Assembly: GCA_025450195.1 (NCBI GenBank)
Contig: JANWHW010000027.1
Span: 1 to 40,078 of the forward strand
DNA from: Solirubrobacterales bacterium
Lineage (GTDB): Bacteria > Actinomycetota > Thermoleophilia > Solirubrobacterales > 70-9
DNA length: 40,078 nucleotides
Direction: 5' to 3'
Part shown: one piece after another, positions 17,774 through 24,675 of the stretch
Layout: each line of letters starts with the position of its first letter
Position numbering within the stretch: the stretch's first letter is position 1
Program-made: the position numbers and the translations under genes
Notes under the pieces: generated by a model
Seen by the model: the letters and a program-made list of their open reading frames with translations, nothing else
Told to the model about the DNA's origin: nothing
The model's database searches: none

Positions 17774-19975
17774 TCAGACCGGCGTGAAGACGAGCTGCTC
17801 TGGCCAGGAGCCGAGCAGTTCGGGCCCGTCTGGCTGTCCGGCAGCGATCAGCAACTGCTCAGCCGCGTGCGGAGCGAAGGGGGCAAGGGCGCGGAGCAGC
17901 GCCAGCAGGGCCGCAACCTGAGCCTCGGCGTCGGCCCGGCTGAGCTCACCGCGGCGCTTGACGACCCGCTTCTCGAAGTCCTGGATTCGCTCCAGCAGGC
18001 GGGTGAGGTTGCGGATCGCCTTGTGCATCTGCAGCTCCTCGAGGTCCGCGGTGATTCGCTCGAGACCGTTGTCGCACCACTTGCGCAGGCGGTCGCGCAT
18101 GAACTCGGTGTCGGCGGCGGCCTCCTTGTTCTCCGGCGTCTCCGGCAGAGCGGCGAAGCGCTCTTGGGAGTACGTCCACAGGTTGCGCAGAAAGCGACTG
18201 GCGAAGCGCAGGACGCCGTCGTTCCAGTTCAGCGTCTTGGCCGGGCCGGCGGCGTAGAGGACGGCGAGGCGGACGGTGTCGGCGCCATACCGCTCCACCA
18301 GCTCGTCTGGGTCGACCACGTTGCCGAGGTGCTTGCTCATCTTGCGCCCGTCGGCTATGACCATCTCATGGAAGAGGCATCCCGCAAAGGGCTCGCCGTC
18401 CTCGAGAAAGGAGAGTGGCCCGATGTCGCGCAGCGCCTTGGTGACCACTCGCTGGTCGAAGACGAAGTTGCCGGAATCGGCACCGGCGACGAGGCGCTTG
18501 GCCGGCAACCACCCGCGCAAGTCCGGGTGGTCGAACATCTCCGTGGCGCGGGCCAAGGGTGGGACGGCCGCGGGGATCCACAGCCAGAGGGCATCGAAGT
18601 GACAGTCGAGGGTGTCGGTCTCCCGTTTGGCCGGCTCGCCGCAGCTCGGGCAGTCGACGTTGACGAAATCGGCGTGCTCGGCGAGCGGGTTGCCTTCCCC
18701 GCTCGGCTCGATGTCGCGAGGCAGGACTACCGGCAGGTCCTTCTCCGGCACCGGGACCGCCCCACAGCTCCCACAGTGGATCACCGGGATCGGGGTGCCC
18801 CAGAAGCGCTGACGGGATATTGAAAAGTCTGTGGCGCGGTAGCGCACGGCCTCGCGGGCATCCAGCGGACGATCGGTGGGGCTCGTAGCCAGGTCATCCT
18901 CCCCGCGAGCCACCCTGTCCATGATCGTCGCGTCGGCCTCGTCGATTACAGGGACCCCAAGGACGGCAGTCGGCCCAAAGCGCGCATCGACGATTGGAGA
19001 GATCAGCACCGGCAGAGTGCCCGTGCCCGACGGGGAGGCAGCCGAGTGCCCAGTGTCGATGAGGGGCACCGACTTCGCATCGCGGGCGCTTCGCTCCCAG
19101 CCGCCTGAGCGCAGCCCATCGAGCTGGTCTCGCACGGCTGGCTCAGAAGCCCATCGCTCGATGTCTGGGTGACGGGGAGAGAGCACGACGAAGCGAGCGT
19201 CGGCAACCGAGTCGGCGTGTGGGGTAAAGGCCGTGAGGATCTCTCCGTCGTCAATCGGCAGATCGAGCTCCACTCCGCTGCTGTAGCCGAGGATGTCGCG
19301 CTGGGTGGCGATCGAAATCTCGTCCCACTTCTCCTCGAGGGCAGTGAGGCGACGGTGGTTCTCCTCGAGATAGGGGGTGATTCGCAGGAACCAGGTTGGG
19401 CGACGGATCAACCGGACCTTGTTGTGACAGCGCCAGCAGTGCCCGTCCTCCACCTGGATTGCGGCCAGTGTCGTTTCGCAGTGGTCGCACCAATCGACGG
19501 TGGCCTCGGCGCGGTAGATCAGGTCCGCCTCGAGCAGGGTGAGGAAGAGCCACTGCGACCAGCGGTACTGCTCCTCATCGGAGCTGTAGAAGACACGGTC
19601 GTAACCGAAGGAGAAGCCGAGGCGCTTCATCTGGGCGAGCATCCGCTCGCCGCAGCGCTCGACCCATTCGGCGGGGGGGACTTTGCGCTCGATCGCGGCG
19701 ATCTCGGCGGGCAGGCCGAAGGCGTCGAAGCCGAAGCTGAAGAGAACGTCATCGCCACGAGCACGGCGGAAGCGAGCGTAGGCATCGCCGATCGCGTAGT
19801 CGCGCACGTGCCCCATGTGGAGGTTGCCCGAAGTGAATGGGCTGGAGGCCTTGACGTAGACGCAGTCCCGCCCCTGCGAGGGCGAGGGAGTCGCGTAGGC
19901 ATCGCGCTTTATCCAGGCCGTCTGACGACCCCCCTCGACCTCGGTTGGGTCGTAGTTCTGTATCTCGCGACTCAT
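17774..19975 (-). CDS. leuS: Leucyl-tRNA synthetase-like class I aminoacyl-tRNA synthetase, divergent
   Basis: 733 residues, shorter than the ~800-870 usual for bacterial LeuRS. The catalytic core is LeuRS-like: HMGH at 53-56 in SGNLHMGHVRDYAIGDAY, FDAFGLPAE (~83-91), CWRCHNKV and WFLRIT, then ISRQRFWGTPIPVIHC (~386-401). It differs at key places. KMSKS reads KMSKH (545-549). The CP1 editing-domain motif TTRPDT reads TPHADS (251-256). The HAVLHLLYAR-type segment near the leucine pocket reads DSGNFVFDQR. The C-terminal domain is reduced. It may be the only LeuRS of the cell or a second, specialised copy; the sequence alone cannot decide. A 9-bp-stem hairpin lies 18 bases before the start. Confidence 0.75.
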   Translation of the reverse strand: MSREIQNYDPTEVEGGRQTAWIKRDAYATPSPSQGRDCVYVKASSPFTSGNLHMGHVRDYAIGDAYARFRRARGDDVLFSFGFDAFGLPAEIAAIERKVPPAEWVERCGERMLAQMKRLGFSFGYDRVFYSSDEEQYRWSQWLFLTLLEADLIYRAEATVDWCDHCETTLAAIQVEDGHCWRCHNKVRLIRRPTWFLRITPYLEENHRRLTALEEKWDEISIATQRDILGYSSGVELDLPIDDGEILTAFTPHADSVADARFVVLSPRHPDIERWASEPAVRDQLDGLRSGGWERSARDAKSVPLIDTGHSAASPSGTGTLPVLISPIVDARFGPTAVLGVPVIDEADATIMDRVARGEDDLATSPTDRPLDAREAVRYRATDFSISRQRFWGTPIPVIHCGSCGAVPVPEKDLPVVLPRDIEPSGEGNPLAEHADFVNVDCPSCGEPAKRETDTLDCHFDALWLWIPAAVPPLARATEMFDHPDLRGWLPAKRLVAGADSGNFVFDQRVVTKALRDIGPLSFLEDGEPFAGCLFHEMVIADGRKMSKHLGNVVDPDELVERYGADTVRLAVLYAAGPAKTLNWNDGVLRFASRFLRNLWTYSQERFAALPETPENKEAAADTEFMRDRLRKWCDNGLERITADLEELQMHKAIRNLTRLLERIQDFEKRVVKRRGELSRADAEAQVAALLALLRALAPFAPHAAEQLLIAAGQPDGPELLGSWPEQLVFTPV

Positions 19976-19993
19976 GGCCCGTGAGTCTGCCAG

Positions 19994-20015
19994 GCAGCCC
20001 TGGCGGCAGGGCTGC
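19994..20015 (-). promoter_or_regulatory. Hairpin in the leader of the leuS-like gene
   Basis: A perfect 9-bp stem (GCAGCCCTG with CAGGGCTGC) and a 4-base loop lie 18 bases upstream of the leuS-like ATG and 70 bases after the thermonuclease stop. There is no T-run on either strand. It may affect translation of the synthetase or mark the end of the upstream transcript. The leader is too short for a full T-box. Confidence 0.35.
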
Positions 20016-20084
20016 AGCTAGCGTCCTTGCCCCGCTTGATCCGGCGCTCGCCGGCCCGCGCACTCGGGTTTCGCTAGGCCTTTC

Positions 20085-20615
20085 CTAGGGCCCGCAGGTG
20101 CTCCAGAGCCCCCGCCCAACTCGGGCCGCTTCAAGCTCGATGTGCCGGAAGAACGGCGCGAAGTCGTCGTTCGGAGGGATCGTCAGCGTGCGAGCAAGAC
20201 CCCGCTGAATGAGCACCGCGTTGACGAATCGCCGCCTCAGGTGAACGTAGGCGAGGAGTCGCCCGTAGGTGTCGCGCCGCTCGACGCCGAACACCAAACG
20301 CACCCTCTTCCCCTCGAGCAGGTTGTGGGTAAAACGTGAGGCCCGCGGGCCAAAGCATTGGATCGGCGTGCCTGGCTTCTTCGTCTCCGGTGTGTCGATC
20401 CCGATCAGGCGGATATCCTCATTCCGCCCCCGGATTCTCACTTCGATCGTGTCGCCATCGATCACGCGCACCACGTAGGCGGTGGCGCTCCGCGGCAACT
20501 TTCCATCCCCGCCGAATTTCAGCAGGCTGCCGAGATCCGGTCGCAAAACGACCAGGGCGGCGACGATCAGCAAGACGGCGCTGCCGGTTCCCCCTCCGAA
20601 TAGTCGCGGCCTCAT
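20085..20615 (-). CDS. Membrane-anchored thermonuclease-like (SNase) protein
   Basis: 176 residues. An N-terminal hydrophobic helix (AVLLIVAALVVL, ~13-24) anchors or exports a staphylococcal-nuclease-type OB fold. The core motifs are VVRVIDGDTIEV (calcium-binding Asp), RLIGIDTPET (catalytic Arg and Glu as in Arg35/Glu43 of the S. aureus enzyme) and ERRDTYGRLLAYV (the Arg87 equivalent). It ends with GRGLWSTCGP. All three catalytic positions are present, so a calcium-dependent extracytoplasmic nuclease is likely. It lies on the same strand as fbaB upstream and the leuS-like gene downstream. Confidence 0.85.
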   Translation of the reverse strand: MRPRLFGGGTGSAVLLIVAALVVLRPDLGSLLKFGGDGKLPRSATAYVVRVIDGDTIEVRIRGRNEDIRLIGIDTPETKKPGTPIQCFGPRASRFTHNLLEGKRVRLVFGVERRDTYGRLLAYVHLRRRFVNAVLIQRGLARTLTIPPNDDFAPFFRHIELEAARVGRGLWSTCGP

Positions 20616-20676
20616 ATCCCCTGCAAGACGTACGGGGAGGCGCTTTTACCCCCAATGGGGCCTACGAGCCGCTGAG

Positions 20677-21597
20677 TCAGGGAATGCGGCGCACGCTGCT
20701 GAGCAGCGTCTCCTTGATGGAGGCGATGATCTCAAGCGCGTCGTTCCACTCGCGCTGCCAGACGTTGCGGCCGAAGATCACACCCGAGCCGCCTGCCTCC
20801 ATCACCTCGCGGGTGTTGGTGAGCACAGTCTCGTCGTCGACCTTAGAGCCGCCCGAGAGCACGACCAGCGAGCGGCCGGCGGACTCGACGCACTGGCGGA
20901 TCGCCTCTGCCTGGTCGACCTGCATCTCGTTGTAGGGGGCAGGGGCGTCCTTGTCCTTTGCCGGGTCGATCTTCGGCATGTTGAGCTTGACCACGTCGGC
21001 GCCCATCTCCATCGCCATCCTTGCCGCGTAGTCGATTGCGTAGAAGGAGTTGGCGCTGCCCTTGGCGTCGACCGCTTCGCCGCGCGGGTAGGACCAGACG
21101 ATCAGCGGCATCCCGAAGCGGTCGCAGTCCTGGCGAACCTGGCGCAGCTGGGCGAGGTCCTCGTCCTGACGCGGTGAGCCGACATAAAGCGTGTAGCCGA
21201 CCGCGTCGGCGCCGAGCCGCACCGCATCCTCGACGCTGGCGTTGCAGCTTGAGAAGGCCTTGGCGGAGGAGGGGACGTCGGTCTTGCCGTTGACCTTGAG
21301 GATCAGCGGCACCTGGCCGGCGTAGTCGGGGTAGTACTTGGTCGCCATTCCGATCTGGCAGGCGAGGGCCGAGTACCCGGCCTCGGCGGCGAGGCGGAAC
21401 TGGTAGTCGGGGTCCTTCGACGCTGGGTTGGGGAAGAAGTCGCGCGGGCCGTGCTCGATGCCCTGGTCGATCGGTAGCAGCATCAGGGTGCCGTTGCCCG
21501 GTCCGAACTCGAATAGAAGGCGCCTCAGGCGCGCTCGTTTGCCGGGGGCAAGGGTCGCCAGCAGCGATTTCTGCTCGGTCAGGCTCTTCAACTCCAC
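20677..21597 (-). CDS. fbaB: Class I fructose-bisphosphate aldolase, FbaB/DhnA type
   Basis: 306 residues. It is a TIM-barrel aldolase that cleaves fructose 1,6-bisphosphate by Schiff-base chemistry in glycolysis. Family segments are MLLPIDQGIEHGP near the N-terminus, LILKVNGKTDVPS, MPLIVWSYPRGEAV, ADVVKLNMPKID (carrying the probable Schiff-base Lys), VVLSGGSKVDDE and GVIFGRNVWQRE. The GTG start has a strong Shine-Dalgarno sequence, GAGGAGGAAT, seven or so bases upstream. With enolase 9 kb away it is a second glycolytic enzyme in the window, but not in the same operon. Confidence 0.9.
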   Translation of the reverse strand: MELKSLTEQKSLLATLAPGKRARLRRLLFEFGPGNGTLMLLPIDQGIEHGPRDFFPNPASKDPDYQFRLAAEAGYSALACQIGMATKYYPDYAGQVPLILKVNGKTDVPSSAKAFSSCNASVEDAVRLGADAVGYTLYVGSPRQDEDLAQLRQVRQDCDRFGMPLIVWSYPRGEAVDAKGSANSFYAIDYAARMAMEMGADVVKLNMPKIDPAKDKDAPAPYNEMQVDQAEAIRQCVESAGRSLVVLSGGSKVDDETVLTNTREVMEAGGSGVIFGRNVWQREWNDALEIIASIKETLLSSVRRIP

Positions 21598-21688
21598 GAC
21601 TGATTCCTCCTCGAAGACGGGTGCTTACGCAGTATGCCATCGGGCTGGCCTTCGAGTGGGTTGGGATGGGGGTTATCCTCGAATGACC

Positions 21689-21769
21689 GTGAGCGCAAGC
21701 GAGCAAGCACCCATCGCCGACCCTCTGCGCCGCAGGCGAGGCGCGAAGCATTGCCATGAGCGAGACTGA
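21689..21769 (+). CDS. Possible 26-residue leader peptide
   Basis: A GTG at 21689 follows a TATCCT box (21674-21679) by nine bases, the spacing seen at the leaderless genes of this window. It opens a 26-codon frame rich in Arg near its end (PLRRRRGAKH). The frame ends by overlapping the start of the rhomboid-like gene at 21756 in another frame. It could couple translation to that gene. It may also be fortuitous. Confidence 0.3.
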   Translation: MSASEQAPIADPLRRRRGAKHCHERD

Positions 21770-22529
21770 GCTCAGCGTCATCTGCAAGACCTGTGGCTCT
21801 GAGGTCAGCCCCTTCATTACCGAGTGCCCGTACTGCGGTGCGCGTCTGCGCAAGCGGGCCCCTAAGCTCGAGCGCCGCGACGGAACGCTGGAGGCCAAGT
21901 CGCGGCGGCGTTCGGGAACCAGGCGCTTTGGCATGCGCCTGCGCAGGGGCCGGGCGTCGGCTCGGGTTGTTCGCCCCTACGCGACGCTTGTCGCGATCTT
22001 TGCGTCCGCTGCGTTGCTGCTCATCCAGCGGGCGACCGGGAGCTCGATTGCGACGCTGGGGGGTCTGGTCACGCCTGTCGATGGCGAGTGGTGGCGGTTC
22101 TTCACCGCCCCCTTCGTCTACGGAGACATTGGCTACCTGTTCGTCATCTCGATCGGGCTGGTGATCTTCTCGATCGACCTGGAGCGGCGCCTCGGCACCG
22201 TCGCCACCGCTGTTTTGCTGATCGCCAGCGGCTCGCTTGGCATGCTGGCGGCCAGCGGCATCGGCAGCCCCGGCAATGACTTCGCCGTGATCGCGGGCGG
22301 CAACGGGATGGCGCTCGGCGCCCTCGCCGCCTGGTTTGCGATTCGTCGCAGCGAGGCTCGCCGTGCGGTCGATCGCGACTACGACGCCATTGCCGTCTGC
22401 GTAGCCGCCGCGGTGCTCCTGGCGCTGCCGATCTTCGAGGCAACGGCGGATCCCGTTGCCGGGCTGGTCGGTGGCTTGGTGGGTGGATTGGCCGGCTTCG
22501 CGGCTTCGACATTTCGAGCGCCGGAATAG
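21756..22529 (+). CDS. Zinc-ribbon rhomboid-like protein lacking catalytic residues
   Basis: 257 residues. An N-terminal zinc ribbon (Cys10-x2-Cys13 and Cys24-x2-Cys27) and a basic linker precede six hydrophobic helices (from ~70). The layout GEWWRFFTAPFVYGDIGYLF matches the loop-1/helix-2 region of rhomboid proteases. Where active rhomboids have GxSG in helix 4, this protein has GGNGMALGALAAW, and the helix-6 His before GG is replaced in DPVAGLVGGLVGG. It is therefore probably a pseudoprotease with a binding or sorting role. The start overlaps a possible leader peptide. The gene heads a tight run into 22542 and the UPF0173 gene. Confidence 0.65.
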   Translation: MSETELSVICKTCGSEVSPFITECPYCGARLRKRAPKLERRDGTLEAKSRRRSGTRRFGMRLRRGRASARVVRPYATLVAIFASAALLLIQRATGSSIATLGGLVTPVDGEWWRFFTAPFVYGDIGYLFVISIGLVIFSIDLERRLGTVATAVLLIASGSLGMLAASGIGSPGNDFAVIAGGNGMALGALAAWFAIRRSEARRAVDRDYDAIAVCVAAAVLLALPIFEATADPVAGLVGGLVGGLAGFAASTFRAPE

Positions 22530-22541
22530 TCTTTGCCCTCA

Positions 22542-22871
22542 ATGGGCCAAGACGATGAGCGGCTCAGCGCTGCGATCGAGCGGTTGACCGATCCCGAGCG
22601 TTTGGCCGAAGCCGAGTTGACGGTGGCGCGGGCAGCCCCGGAGCTGCAGCGCGTGCTCGCGGCGGCTCTTTCCGAGGGCGGCTGGTTTGGTGAGTCCCAT
22701 GAAGCAGAGACGCTGAAAGCCGCCACCGTTCCCGACCCCGAGGGACGGGTTGCCGCCGTGCGGACGCTGCTTGCCGAGGAGGCGAGGATGGGGATGATGG
22801 TTGGAGTGGCCGTCGGCTGGGCACTAAAGGACGAGTTGACCAACACCGAAGACCCGAAAGGAGAAGGTTGA
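22542..22871 (+). CDS. Small soluble protein, unknown function
   Basis: 109 residues, mostly helical (LSAAIERLTDPERLAEAE, APELQRVLAAALSEGGWF). The C-terminus has a short hydrophobic stretch, MGMMVGVAVGWALKDEL. The start at the ATG is preferred over an upstream TTG because TAGTCT (22527-22532) ends nine bases before it. It lies two bases before the start of the UPF0173 hydrolase and is almost certainly co-transcribed with it. No family recognised. Confidence 0.6.
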   Translation: MGQDDERLSAAIERLTDPERLAEAELTVARAAPELQRVLAAALSEGGWFGESHEAETLKAATVPDPEGRVAAVRTLLAEEARMGMMVGVAVGWALKDELTNTEDPKGEG

Positions 22872-22873
22872 GG

Positions 22874-23587
22874 ATGGAGATCAAGTTTCATGGCCATGCC
22901 TGCTTCGAGCTGAGCGAGGGAGAGACGGTGGTCCTCGTCGACCCATTCTTGAAGCCAAACAACCCAGCTGCCGTGGCCACCGCTGAGGAGGTCAACCCGA
23001 CCCATATCGGGATCACCCACGGCCACGTCGACCACACCGCCGACCTCGTCCCCGTCGCCGAGCGCACCGGCGCCCACTGCGTCGCAGTCGTCGAGATAGC
23101 CAAGTGGCTCGAAGGTCGGGGTATCACCGAGGTCAGCGACCCGAACATCGGCGGCACAGTCGAATTCGACTGGGGCTGGATCAAGCTGGTCCCTGCTTGG
23201 CACACGAGCACGCTGCCCGGCTCCTCGGAGGCGCCTTTCAGCGCCGAGCACGGAACCGCGGTCGGTACCGCGACGGGCCTCCTGATCAACATCGGTGGCG
23301 TGACCGTCTACCACGCCGGGGACACCGGCTTGTTCAGCGACATGAAGCTGATCGCGGAACGGAACCCGATTGATGTGGCGCTGCTGCCGATCGGCGGCCA
23401 CTACACGATGGATCGTCACGATGCGGCGGTTGCCGCTGAATTCGTGGGCGCCCAGACGGTGGTCCCAATGCACTACGACACGTTCCCGCCGATTACGGTC
23501 GACAGCGATGCCTTCAAGTCCGAGGTCGAGTCGAAGACCTCCTCGCAGGTGGTGCTGCTGAAGCCGGGCGAGACCCACGCCGCCTGA
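22874..23587 (+). CDS. UPF0173-type metal-dependent hydrolase (metallo-beta-lactamase fold)
   Basis: 237 residues, the usual length for this family. Metal-binding motifs are FHGHACFEL near the start, ITHGHVDHTAD (HxHxDH), the conserved VYHAGDTGLFSDM and GGHYTMDRHDA, and the closing PMHYDTFPP. The physiological substrate of this YtkL-like family is not established. The ATG at 22874 has a good Shine-Dalgarno sequence (AGGAGAAGG) just upstream, in the end of the preceding gene, showing translational coupling. An 18-bp palindrome follows the stop. Confidence 0.88.
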   Translation: MEIKFHGHACFELSEGETVVLVDPFLKPNNPAAVATAEEVNPTHIGITHGHVDHTADLVPVAERTGAHCVAVVEIAKWLEGRGITEVSDPNIGGTVEFDWGWIKLVPAWHTSTLPGSSEAPFSAEHGTAVGTATGLLINIGGVTVYHAGDTGLFSDMKLIAERNPIDVALLPIGGHYTMDRHDAAVAAEFVGAQTVVPMHYDTFPPITVDSDAFKSEVESKTSSQVVLLKPGETHAA

Positions 23588-23593
23588 GCGAAA

Positions 23594-23611
23594 ACTGGCT
23601 GATCAGCCAGT
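23594..23611. promoter_or_regulatory. 18-bp perfect palindrome, putative operator of the R2lox gene
   Basis: ACTGGCTGATCAGCCAGT is its own reverse complement. A TAGGCT -10-like box lies at 23620-23625, so a -35 element spaced 17 bp away would fall inside the palindrome. This is a typical place for repressor binding (for example TetR-type). A hairpin after the UPF0173 stop is the alternative, but no T-tract follows. Confidence 0.45.
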
Positions 23612-23661
23612 CTCGGTGCTAGGCTCGCTCTGACCACGCAGCCGAGTCGAGGAGAGCACAA

Positions 23662-24594
23662 ATGGGAACCAGAGAGGCAACCGGGACTCAGTCGAGGACC
23701 GAGCGGGCTGACTTCCAGGCCACCGCCGACCCGGCGCTGATCGAGGCTGCCGACCGCACCGCTGACATCAAACTGCTCACCTCTGAGGAGCTGTACATGC
23801 TCTGGGAGCGCCAGCAGTGGCAGACCCAAGAGCTCGACTTCACCAAGGACCGCGAAGATTGGCACGAGCGGATCAGCGAGGAAGAGCGCTTCCAGCGGAT
23901 GTATGGCCTCTCGTCGTTCTTCATCGGCGAGCAAAAGGTTGCCGAGGAGCTCGGCCCCATCATGCGGGCCGCTCCCACCGAGGACCAGCGGATCTTCCTC
24001 TGCACGCAGATCGCCGACGAGGCTCGCCACGTGCGCTTCTTCGAGCGCTTCTACCGCGAGGTGGGGGTGCTCGAGGCCGACGGCCTCACCGAGATGCTCG
24101 AGGAGACCTCTGCGCACCTCAACGACAACTTCAGCCGGCTCTTCGACGAAATGCTGAAGCAGCGCACCGATCGACTCTCGACTGAACCGGAGGACACTGA
24201 GGCGCTGGTCGAGGCGATAACGCTCTACCACATGGTCATCGAGGGCATGCTGGCCCTCACCGGCCAGCACTTCATCATGGACTACAACGAACGAGAGGGA
24301 ACGCTTCCGGCCTTCGTCGAGGGCTTCCAGAACGTGGCTCGCGACGAGCACCGTCACGTCGCCTTTGGCTCAGTCTTCCTACGCGACAAGGCGCGTGAGG
24401 ACGAGCGTTACAAGAAGGCAATCCAGCGCACGCTGGAGGAATCTCTGCCGGTGGCTGACGGTGTGCTCTCACCGCCCTGGGCTAAGGATGTCGATGCCGA
24501 CTTCGAGCTGTTCGGCTACTCGTTGGAGGACACCCGAAAATTCGCCGGCACCTGCCTGATGCGGCGACTCAAAGTGATCGGCCTGCAGGTCTAA
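23662..24594 (+). CDS. R2-like ligand-binding oxidase (R2lox)
   Basis: 310 residues, ferritin-like four-helix bundle with a dinuclear metal site. Predicted ligands are Glu90, Glu120 and His123 (DEARH), Glu194, and Glu229 and His232 (DEHRH). The residues known to form the tyrosine-valine ether crosslink of the mycobacterial R2lox (Rv0233) are present at the right spacing: Val93 is three after the first Glu (GEQKV) and Tyr189 is five before the fourth (YHMVIEG). It is therefore R2lox rather than a ribonucleotide reductase subunit, and no R1 gene is nearby. The physiological substrate is unknown. The ATG has a Shine-Dalgarno sequence (GAGGAGAG). A palindromic operator-like site lies 50 bp upstream. 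Confidence 0.88.
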   Translation: MGTREATGTQSRTERADFQATADPALIEAADRTADIKLLTSEELYMLWERQQWQTQELDFTKDREDWHERISEEERFQRMYGLSSFFIGEQKVAEELGPIMRAAPTEDQRIFLCTQIADEARHVRFFERFYREVGVLEADGLTEMLEETSAHLNDNFSRLFDEMLKQRTDRLSTEPEDTEALVEAITLYHMVIEGMLALTGQHFIMDYNEREGTLPAFVEGFQNVARDEHRHVAFGSVFLRDKAREDERYKKAIQRTLEESLPVADGVLSPPWAKDVDADFELFGYSLEDTRKFAGTCLMRRLKVIGLQV

Positions 24595-24600
24595 GCGGCT

Positions 24601-24675
24601 AGCGGCTACTTACTCAAGCGGGCTTAGCGGCTACTTATTCCGCGGAGCCGTCGGGCTTCTTATTCGGCGGGAGCC
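24601..24675. repeat. Three degenerate tandem copies of a 25-bp unit
   Basis: Units begin at 24601, 24626 and 24651. The first two share AGCGGCTACTTA followed by C/T-T; the third is weaker and overlaps the last codons of the sigma factor gene. They fill the gap between two convergent genes. They may have arisen by slippage at the end of the sigma factor gene. Confidence 0.4.

Noticed and set aside
17495..18823. Long plus-strand frame opposite the leuS-like gene
   Set aside because: Antisense shadow produced by G/C third-position bias; no motifs, whereas the minus strand encodes a full synthetase.
19976..20084. T-box riboswitch upstream of the leuS-like gene
   Set aside because: The leader is only ~109 bp, and no T-box sequence (TGGNACCGCG type) or antiterminator fold was seen.
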